Positions 55,240 to 64,000 of a stretch of 64,000 bases of DNA are shown here, one piece after another. This DNA comes from Cristatella mucedo. Lineage: Eukaryota; Bryozoa; Phylactolaemata; Cristatellidae. The notes under the pieces are model-generated. The model was given only the letters and a program-made list of their open reading frames with translations, was not told where the DNA came from and searched no databases. The stretch lies in NCBI GenBank assembly GCA_009760855.2, contig WPIO01000093.1:1207001-1271000 (forward strand). Reading direction: 5' to 3'. The number at the start of each line of letters is the position of its first letter. The first letter of the stretch is position 1. A program made the position numbers and the translations under genes.

Positions 55240-56167
55240 GTATCCTTCATAGCCGTTTCCTGACCCGTTACTTAAATTCATGTTTGCTCATTATTAAGCT
55301 CTGCTTACTGAGTTCAATTCTTCATACGCTGAGTAACGTTGGAGATACGTTATTTTGTCTGGCTGGCTCCAGAGTTAGCCTGATATCACGATCGGAGTGA
55401 TTTAGTTGCTGGGCCGTTTTGCACTCGCATGCTGTTTCTGTTCACGATGCTGCTTTAGGTTGTTTTCAATTCTCCCCTATAAAGTAGGACCAGGTTGAAA
55501 AGGAAGCTCGTCTTCCAACCAAAAGCCCATGCTGGTCTAAGGCCCCAAAACTAATTACGATTAATTGGCACTGATGCCCTGTGTGTACACTATGTTTAAA
55601 GTATTATGTCCGAATAAGTTGAACAGATCTTTAGAGGTATAGAGTATAAGAGGTTTAGAGTATAATATAATATAGAGGTTTAGAGTATAAACGATCAAAT
55701 TTCTTGAAGGACGATCTTGCAAACTAGCAACATTATTGCAGACATTTGACCATGAGCATCATAGAGCTTCAGGACTATAGCAGCAGAAAGATTTGGCCAA
55801 ATTGGTTGTACATGAGTCGCATCCTGTAAGGTGCAGTTTTTGTTGCCTTCCTTGACTCGGATTAGGCATGCTTGATGCACTTCGACCATCTTCTGCCAGC
55901 ATCTTCCGTTGACCTTCTTTAGGTTGGTAGCTGGCTTCGCACAGTTAAGGAAAGGTGGCAGCCTGTTGAAGCCAATCACCAGCTGCCAAGCTACAGTGTG
56001 CGACAGCCGGCCGGCGTAGGTGTGCTATGTATGTATGTATCTCATACGGCAGGAGAGGCTCGGCAAAGCACCACCCCTATAGTGCCCTTTGAGCAATGCT
56101 AGCCAGGGCATACTGGTGGGTCTTATCTCCATAAAGATACCTCCACTCATGAGTGATAGTAATGATA
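55240..56167. other. unassigned sequence after the last WD40 exon
   Basis: Contains a short reiterated TAGAGGTATAGAGTATAAGA-type stretch (55630-55690). No further WD40 exon recognised. Confidence 0.45.
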
Positions 56168-56265
56168 TGAAAATAATGATGCATTTGATATAGTGCTCTC
56201 AGAGAACCCAATCTCTTTTCAAGCACTTTACATTTGCTGCAAATGGAGCACGATCGAATGGGTAT
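56168..56265 (-). mobile_element. LINE B 3' tail, antisense
   Basis: ATGCATTTGATATAGTGCTC, TCAGAGAACCCAATCTCTTT and TGCTGCAAATGGAGCACGAT. Confidence 0.8.
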
Positions 56266-57195
56266 GGGGCTGTCTACTCATTGTGAAGCTTTTATTTACC
56301 CTGCCTGCCTCTGACTCTGACCTGTCACTCAGATCTCGAAGTTACAGTACCTCGGTGGCCCTTTGGATTAAGCTAGTCTATTAATAAGTCTCTGGCCTTA
56401 CTGCTTCGCTTGTATATTCTCCCCCTAGCTTGAGCATATAATCTGGGTGTCCTATTCCAAAATTATCTTTTGCTAGATGGCTCGATCAGCTCCTTGTTCA
56501 AATCGGCCTACTTTTATTGAGGTAGCATTACAAAAATTCGTATATGCCTAGGTGATGGCTGACCAAGTTAAGTCAATCCATACACGGTATCCAGTCCATA
56601 CTTTTATAATTCCTAGAAGGTCTTTCTGTCTGTGTAATAAGATATATACTGTACTTACGGTGCAAACTGAGATGCTGAAAGCCCCATATTCTTCATGGGA
56701 TGTGCCTTGCTCACGTGAATTGTCCTTTGTGGGCTACAATTGTGTATGGCAGTATCAATAATTAGTTTGTATCTTTCTTAATAGTCTTTATTCAATGCCT
56801 GGAAAGAGAGTAGCCCTGTATCTTAATCCCATTCCCATTGATTACCTCGTTAGTGGAGATAGCTTTTCGATGAGCATTACCGTAGTTAAAGCTGTGTGCG
56901 ACTTGTTATAATGGTTTGCACGTTAGCACTATTTCAGATGGAATGCTCTTTTTGCTGCAAATGTTCAATATATTTCCATGCATATCTTTGCAAGCTACTT
57001 GCCACCCTTTGTTGTAACTTGACTATCTCCTCACCTTAACCTAGACCGTCCATTCTGCCCATTGCCCTAGCAAGCCACGGGCATCATATTGAGGCATATC
57101 AGTGCCCAAAAATCTCTACAATGATACTTTTAAAATGATGCATATCTGGATTATATTAATTCACCTGTAGAAATCGACACCCACTTGTGTCCATG

Positions 57196-57372
57196 AGTTG
57201 AGCCGTGATGGCACACTAGGTAAAGCGGTTGCTTTCACGACGTCGGTCCCGAGGTCGTGGGTTCGATTCCTGCGGTGAGCGATCCGTTATCGCCACGGCA
57301 AGCGGTGGTGATAGCCGTAAAGGCTCTTCTGTCGCTATATAAAAAAGAGGCTATTTAATCAGCTAGGATTTA
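57196..57372 (+). mobile_element. SINE B copy, best tRNA-like head
   Basis: TGATGGCACACTAGGTAAAG, then GGTCGTGGGTTCGATTCCTG (near-perfect B box GGTTCGATTCC), AGCGGTGGTGATAGCCGTAA, CTTCTGTCGCTATATAAAAA and ATTTAATCAGCTAGG. A dispersed SINE rather than a functional tRNA gene, because the cloverleaf halves do not pair well and the same body recurs elsewhere. Confidence 0.9.
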
Positions 57373-57992
57373 TTTATTTTTATTTATTATTACAAGGTTG
57401 TAAGCTCGTGGTAAAATTTATGAGCATTCATGCCTACTAATTGAAAAACGTCACGGTTCTACTGTAGTCACTGCCCAGTTCTTTCCCGGAAGCACTAGAA
57501 CTCACTGATTAGCAAATGAATAAATTTCACATTCATACCACCACACGATTCGCATGTTGCAGAGACTTGAGTCTTTTTTGTGGGGGCGGGGAGGTTAAAT
57601 GCTGGCCCCACTCCAGCTGCCTCAGCTTTCAGATTTATTATTTATTTATGAGTATTTACTCCTCTGCCCCACTCGGGAGAGACTACATTTCGATGCTGTT
57701 GGGGGTCTAAGCAACTTGACGGCTTTGGAGCGACGTCCTCAGCAACGTAACTGATGTATCGCATCATGCAGATATATATGGGAATGGTTATGGTTTGGTA
57801 CGCACTCAGAAATGGACGAAATCGACCAATTTTGGGTAAATAAGTCTGCTATTTTATAAAAATTTCGATACCTTTTCACGATCCAGCCTTGAAGAAGAGT
57901 TTTTTTCTGTTCATGAGAGTGTGTGATGCTGAAAACCGTCCGGCCTATTTTATTTTCTGTTCTTGTCGATCGGGTGCAAACTGTTTTGGCAG

Positions 57993-58076
57993 CAACATGC
58001 CTGAGGCTAAGGAGCAAATCAACTTTGTCAAAGGTCTTCTGCTAAAACTGAGTGACAAGGAAAATATTCTGGCTGT
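57993..58076 (+). CDS. possible short exon or start of a downstream gene
   Basis: Between an acceptor-like TTTTGGCAG and a donor GTAAGC, the frame reads MPEAKEQINFVKGLLLKLSD and then KENILAV. The ATG has an acceptable context (GCAACATGC), so it could be a translation start rather than an internal exon. The peptide is amphipathic and helical in character. No homologue is recognised, and the splice phase does not prove linkage to the WD40 gene. Confidence 0.3.
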
Positions 58077-59279
58077 GTAAGCAGTTAAGGGTGAAAGGCT
58101 GCTTTTGGTCAAACACCTTGTTCATTGTAAACTTGAAGTATGCTCCTCGGTTTATCGGACGAAAACAAATTTCAATTCATCGGTAACAACACACGTTGGG
58201 TTCAAGTAAGCCGGAAAAGGAAGGAATACAGAGGTGACTACCTGCAACACCGTGTGACCTACTGTGGCAGGATCGGGGTTTGAAGCTCTTTTCCTGCCAG
58301 TTTTAAGTATTAGAGCACTACATTGCATTCTCACATTATCGACCATAATATTTATTCATATGAATGTGGTGCAAAACACTGGCATTCCGTGTGATCAACG
58401 ACTTTTTGGTGACAACTATTGGGTTAGTTGTCCGACGACCATATTGGTGACCTGCATTAAATAATAATGGCTTTAAATACATTCTATGAAGCTCGTGGGC
58501 GAACGATTGTGCTACTTTTAAACAAAGGTCTATATTGATATTCACCTCTCAGCTTTCTTCTTTAATGGCTTCCAAGACGACCATGTTTACACCCATCAGC
58601 ATCATCGTGTCACTGATGTGTGGCCATTTTGGCTTGTGACACCACGGACTCATTTAAGGTCTCTTCTGGCTGTTTGTTGGGTATTCCAAATGATGTTTGC
58701 AGACATGGTGACTTTGTAGTCGTCTACCTTGCATGCTCTTCATTGCTTCCCAGAAAGCGTTGCACATGTGTCACACATGTGTAGCATCTGCTACGGATGA
58801 AAGTACTGCAGCTAGCAGGAATCTAATGCTGATACTAACGTCTTACTTTCTATGTAGTCTGTTCACTGCTTTTTTTTTATTTCACGAGAATCACAAAGCA
58901 ATGGTGTCTATGGGGTGTCGTGAGAAGGGGAAACGTCCTCCGACAGGTGCTGACAGGCCTAGCAGTAGCAGTGTTAGTTTCCAGCTTACTTCTTCTTGGT
59001 GACCGTGTATGGAATTGCCTCAGTTTGTGCAGTTGCTCTATTTCTGAGTGGCTTTTCGTGTTGTTAACCGCTGCATGCTATGAACAAGTAAAACACATTT
59101 GTTAGTCATTGAATTCGTCTAGTATGCAGTCACATAAAGGCTAATTCACACGGAGCAAATAGTGTCACGAATAGTTTGATTTTTAGCTGTCATTTAAATG
59201 TTCTACTTAATTAAGCATACAAAAGCAAACAAATGTAATGCTCATCCAAGCATGCTAAATCATTCAAGAAGACTTTCAG

Positions 59280-59600
59280 CTTGGAAACTTTTGATGCCTT
59301 AGAGCACTAAGTCTTCCTGAATATCTGTGATCTCGCATGGGCATCACTGGCATAGCAATGCCCAGATTAAGGTCTTACCTCAGTGGAAGACTTCAGATTG
59401 CAATTGTCATCTGCCAATGGTCATCAATGAGCCTTTAAATTAGGGGGAGTTATCTCAGGGGTCGTTTCTAGGTCTTTTTTCATAATTTATTCTCAGTCGT
59501 GCCGATTTTATGACTGAGCGAATTCTGCACTTTTACCTTTTATGCAGATGGAACCCAGCCGTACCAGTGTATCATTAATCAATCACTTCACTTCATTTAT
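59280..59600 (+). mobile_element. LINE reverse-transcriptase remnant
   Basis: Shifted frames give RSYLSGRLQIAIVI (from WFKSYLSGRTQ), GVISGVVSRSFFHNLFS (from [17 protein letters not shown]) and HFYLLC or FTFYADGTQPYQC (from FYADDTQLY, second Asp lost). Heavily decayed. Confidence 0.65.
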
Positions 59601-61189
59601 CCAGAATGTAATGTGTGGATCTAGTACAAGGTTGCTGTAGTATTGCAAAACCCGGCCGTTCAGGCTGGCTCTGCCCTTCAGTTTGAAATCCAGTTCTAAT
59701 CCTGGAAAATTTGTGCCGAGGTCACTGGCAGCATTAAGTTTTATTTCTATGTGCAGTTGCAGTAGCTTTATGTAGTGACTTGCTTTTCTGCTTTGGTGTT
59801 TGCCACTCGGGTTTAATAGAACGCTGGCAGCTGCAGCCCATGGTGGTGTCAGCACAACAGCAGCGATTCCAGTGTCGGTTGACTTAACGATTTAACAGAC
59901 CTGATCACTGCTTCAAAAGACAAGACCGTTGGCATTATGAAGATAGGTCATCCGAACCACGGCTGCACAGAATGTTATGAACTCACGTAACAGTGAGAGG
60001 CAGGCGACAGAGCTGAATTCCGAGAGGCTCTCTGTGTGCCGTGACGTCGGCAGAATGCTCGTTCGGCGGCTGTTTACTCATCAAGGTTCCCGCACGAGCA
60101 ATCGGGTGGGGGTGAGCCTTTGCTGGTGTGCCACAATCGCAGTTTTTCAGTGCAACTTTGTTGAATTAGTTATTTAGTACGAATTGCTTCAATGGTGCTG
60201 TTTACGACTCCTAATGAGTCAATTTTTACGAGGTCAGCTACCCAAGTGCTTCCCTGTCTCGTGCATGTAATTATTCCTGATATAGGTAGTATACATGTAC
60301 TTGTAACAGGTTGTGATATACAAATGTAATACAAAACAATTGTGTAAAACGAAGAGTTTATTGCAGTATTTGTGGGAGTGGCAGAAAGTGCGAATGAGCC
60401 AGTTTGTCAAATAGGTTACATTGCAAGAGTGAACATATTTTGGTGTAGTGTAATGCTTGCTCTTCTCGTCTTACAAGCCGCCGGGCGGGAAACCCTTGTC
60501 AGATGTTTGCACTGTTTTGTAAGGTAAAGCACGTACTAGCACGCACGTTAACGATGCCTAACGATATTAATAGGATAACGATTTGGAGCAAGAAGCTATT
60601 TATTCATTGTGCAAGTGGACAAGTATCACCTGTATTTAAGCGCAGGAACTAAAGTCTTGTCACCATTCAAGCCTCGGTGATGAGTACGACAAGCTTCTTA
60701 TACGAAGCTTGCCGTTCGAGCTGATACTAATTGGGAGCAGCGTCTAGTAGATTAAGTATCCTCTGGGAAGGGCAGCGAGTCGAGGTCCTAGTCTCATTTT
60801 CTGCCCGATCGGAGGAGAGCTTGAGCACATTGAGTACATGGTAGCTCGGTACCAGGTGGCTCGGTGGGCTGGCGGATAAGGCTTTCTACTTAGCATGCTG
60901 GATGCCTAAACTAGAAGAAAGATCGCGGTATAAGAAAAGAGGGCTTGCACAAAAGACTCTTTTTCAGAGATATAGATCTGGCGTTTTAGCGGCGGACGAT
61001 TCACTTTTAAGACCCAATATTTTTTTCTTCGGGCCCTGGTGTTTTTCTGATGTAACAGTGGATTTTTGGCACGCGTGGACAGACAAATCGATGTCTTTAT
61101 GTTTTCTCTAGCCTGCTGGTCCTAAGCACATAACTTGTTATTTTTGTACGTGCTTGAAACTGTGCATGTAATTAACCCGTGGATATTGA
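59601..61189. other. unassigned region
   Basis: A plus-strand frame at 60902-61111 (KKRGLAQKTLFQRYRSGVLA) has no recognisable domain. Nothing else. Confidence 0.45.
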
Positions 61190-61280
61190 TTCTTTTGCAG
61201 CGAGTTTTAAGCTCCTGGGTGGAGGTCAAGTTCTCTTAGAGCGCAGCACAAAGTACCCAGTATTATTATTATTATTACCA
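61190..61280 (+). mobile_element. LINE-type 3' tail, old
   Basis: TTTTAAGCTCCTGGGTGGAG, GTCAAGTTCTCTTAGAGCGC and (TTA)n, preceded by CTGTGCATGTAATTAACCC, which is shared with 2.04 kb. Confidence 0.6.
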
Positions 61281-61360
61281 TCTGACTTGCATATGGGCTG
61301 GGCAATTATGTTGGTTAAACCTAGTAAATTTTCGAAAATCTTGGTTTCCAGCCTCTACTG

Positions 61361-61726
61361 CAGGGGCCGACAAACTTTTCGGACTACTAAGTTACTTGAG
61401 AAAGTCAAGAAGGCAATCTAGGCCAGAAGAAACCACGCCCATTCTGCTGGACCGTTGTAGTGGGGCAAGATAAAAAACAAACGGTCGCACAGACGCGAGT
61501 GGCAATTATAGTCGTAGACGTTTATCGTCTCTCCCCGGTCAGGCACGCTTTTCATACAAGCGCCTGACGTCAGATCTAAAAGTAAACTCGGGCACAGCTT
61601 GAGCTGCAACCAGCAGTAATGAAAGGTTAGACCAGATCCAACAATAAATGACTAGGTGGCGTTATGACGGACTGGAATACTAGCTAGGCCGCGTCTTTCC
61701 ATAAGGCCGGGGTTTGCCGACCTCTG
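61361..61726. mobile_element. hAT-like MITE, short copy
   Basis: Ends CAGGGGCCGACAAACTTTTC and GGTTTGCCGACCTCTG. About 250 bp shorter than the copy at 48.7 kb, mainly through loss of sequence after CAGCAGTAATGAAAG. No target-site duplication is visible. Confidence 0.75.
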
Positions 61727-62429
61727 CGCCCAATGTAATGTGTGCTATATTGTATAATGAGAAACTTACTGCAAGTTTCTTCAATTCTTCCATGTTCCTG
61801 CGATCTCGAAGAAGAGTTGAAGTTTGGCTTCACAGCGCTTTACTCGTGAATGAAAAGGCCCAGACTGAGTGTTTTTCTTCTTCAGCTATTACTAATGAGG
61901 GTTAAAAACGGTATTACTCGTACTTGGCCAGTTTTGGTTGTACGTCTCAGTATTCGCGCCATTGCCAAAAAACCGAAGTCGTTCAATGACTCCAGCCATC
62001 ACGGTCATAGCACCATCGATACGCACATTCCAATCGCGAGTTGAAGGGAATATTTGGTGTATAATTTAAAACAAGCTGTGCAACAGCTGGGAAGCAAGCA
62101 ATGCCTCCGATTCCATGCCGGGGCGTACCGCCTGCTTTGAAGGTCCATTTTAAGTCAACCAATAGTGATGATCCTTGGTGCAAGATTTCATATTCGTGAA
62201 GAGTTTTGTAACCAGGAATCGATCTGGAGCTGGAGAAAGAACCTCCACTAAAGTTTGGTGTCAAGTGTCTTCTGCACCTCTTCCTCGGCAGCTGCATAAA
62301 AAAAAGAGATCGATTTCGCATATGCACTAGCTATGGACCGTGTACATTTACGCAAAACACTCAAAAGCCGCACACGAAAGCATATTCCTCTGAAAGCTAT
62401 TTCCTAGTTGCTCACGTCAGAAAAGTACA

Positions 62430-62530
62430 GAATAATAAATATAATAACACAATAAATGTTGATAAAGCGCACTCAGAGAAATCTCTTTCTAGGTTCTTTA
62501 CATTTGCTGCAAAGAAAACGCTCAGAAAGC
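62430..62530 (-). mobile_element. LINE B 3' tail, antisense
   Basis: GTTGATAAAGCGCACTCAGA, GAAATCTCTTTCTAGGTTCT and TTACATTTGCTGCAAAG. Tail only. Confidence 0.75.
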
Positions 62531-63235
62531 GCAATTATCTCGGGCAAGTCTTGCACCTTCCGGCAGCCGCCAGAACCTCGGCAGACGGCTGAGTCGAGAC
62601 TCGTGACGGAGCTACTGTTACCCAGTTGGTCGAGCCGTTGCTGAGATAGGCATGCTGCAAGCATGCTTAATTTTCGCTTATAACTCGTCTCGTATCATAT
62701 GGCCGTAGCTTTCAAATAGCTTCAAGCTGCTGCCGTACAGTCCTAATTGAACGAACTTCGCTGACCTGGTCGCGACGGGCTCTGCTAGCGCCACATAGTC
62801 AGTCAGCAGCTACTTTGAGGCTTCAGAGCCACCCATAACCGGAGAGAGTGACACATTGTCAACTCCTCCAGGAGTCTCAGCTCGGCGCCGCTCCGCCAAG
62901 AAGAGAGCAAGTGCCCGTCTCCAGGCTCCCCTGTAAGGATTGCAGCAGCATCTAGACCTCGACGGACGCCTTAAGATAGATAGCGGAGAGTTCTAAGTAA
63001 TGCATCCTTGACGGGTCTCCAAGGAGCGATCCCTGCAAGCTTATCCGCTACATTTGCTTTTAGGGCAACGACCGCGGCGTTCCACCAAAGCAGGTGGTGG
63101 TGGTGGTGGGGGAGACGGAGCCGAGTACAGACCGAGTCTGCTGCGAGTAGCATCACCGTCGAATAGAAGCCAAAAGGTATTGATGCCAGAGCTGCGAATA
63201 GGTACTTCAAAGCTGTTCCCATAAATAAAATGAAA

Positions 63236-63352
63236 TAAATTAAATTCATTGAATAGCGCCCTAAGAGAATTTAATTTCTGTTTAGGTGCTTATAATCCAC
63301 GAGGCTCGAGTCCACGATGTCGGTCGCCTAATACATTCACCTTGACATATAA
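63236..63352 (-). mobile_element. SINE A copy, antisense
   Basis: AATTCATTGAATAGCGCCCT, AAGAGAATTTAATTTCTGTT, TAGGTGCTTATAATCCACG, then AGGCTCGAGTCCACGATGTC (B box). Diverged. Confidence 0.75.
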
Positions 63353-64000
63353 GCCGTGTAAGGTTAAGGCAGCTGTCATCCTCGGACCGCCAAGTTTCAC
63401 AGAGGATCGATGGATCGCGAAAGAAGCTGGCTAGTAAATAATTAATCTCGAAACAACTTTGTCGAAGTCTTTCGGAGCTTCCTGCACGCGAAAAAATGAC
63501 TTCGAGCTAGTCGAGACGCAGAAAAATCCTAACATCATAAATGGCTGCAGTTTTGACCTTCAAGTTTATTCTCACGATCACCGTCTTAATTAATTCAACG
63601 AGAATATAAGAGCTGCCGCTGCCTGGCTCACAGCCTCGAGTTCAACTTTAGGAGCGTAAGCGACAGCCAGTTACATGGCTTCGGCTTTCGCTATGCCGCC
63701 AAATATCAGACTGTCATGCGACCGGCCGGCTCCAAGCCTTATGAATATCTGGACAGCAATTATATGGTAAACTGAGCACGCCACCGCCGCCGTTTCACGA
63801 TTCTCATGGACGTCTAGAGTGCAGCCTATTGATATCGAGTACCGTAGAGCGCTCCGGTGGCTTGGTCGCAGCAAAGTTAAATTTCGGTGAGGACCAGGAA
63901 AAATGCCCTCATGACCCTTCACCTGACTTTAAAGGCAACGACAACAGGAATTCGTCGTGAAAGCCGATTGCTTGGAATATGTGTGTAGCCTGTTGCCTAA

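Larger units (their letters stand above)
61727..64000. other. mostly unassigned region
   Basis: Apart from a LINE tail at 62.43 kb and a SINE A at 63.24 kb, only short frames and a (GGT)n run near 63.09 kb are seen. Confidence 0.45.

Noticed and set aside
57196-57372. tRNA gene
   Set aside because: A good B box is present, but the same head, body and tail recur at several other sites, the arms pair poorly and the tail is SINE-like, so it is a SINE head.

Overview
This window is DNA from a multicellular eukaryote, most likely an invertebrate animal. The evidence is one protein-coding gene cut into short exons with canonical GT/AG borders and introns of up to about 5 kb, plus very many remnants of CR1/L2-type LINEs, tRNA-headed SINEs, a Ty3-type LTR retrotransposon and hAT-like non-autonomous DNA elements. 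I see no operons, no bacterial-type genes, no rRNA, no free-standing tRNA gene and no CRISPR array. The phylum cannot be fixed from the sequence alone.

Layout. 1-5 kb: mostly old LINE pieces, one SINE, and weak open frames. 5.1-9 kb: low in repeats, with a CpG-rich block at about 7.3-8.6 kb that carries a minus-strand TATA-like box and a possible seven-codon first exon. 9-16.3 kb: a dense pile of LINE, SINE and (GA)n sequence, including a near-complete antisense LINE (endonuclease, linker, reverse transcriptase, C-terminus) and a SINE inserted inside another SINE. 16.3-18.9 kb: mostly unassigned. 19.2-22.9 kb: a decayed Ty3-type pol gene on the plus strand (RT, RNase H, integrase C-terminal region), broken by a LINE. 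23-35 kb: more LINE and SINE remnants in unassigned sequence.

The one convincing host gene is a WD40-repeat protein on the plus strand, with exons recognised from 35.15 kb to about 55.24 kb. The first six recognised junctions are all phase 0, then phase 1 and phase 2. Its introns hold LINE A and LINE B copies, both SINE families, a hAT-like MITE, a (TC)n tract of about 284 bp, three copies of an unclassified repeat, and a decayed copy of an uncharacterised invertebrate protein family. First and last exons were not found, and the last recognised exon has a frame conflict near 55.09 kb. Beyond 55.3 kb are further SINE, LINE and MITE copies and one possible short exon at 57.99 kb.

The main biology on view is the repeat ecology. 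Two LINE families with different 3' microsatellite tails, (ATT)n and (ACATT)n, coexist. The tRNA-headed SINE A ends in the same hairpin-like tail as the (ATT)n LINE, the usual sign that a SINE borrows a LINE's reverse transcriptase. I found no defence, biosynthetic or other multi-gene system.
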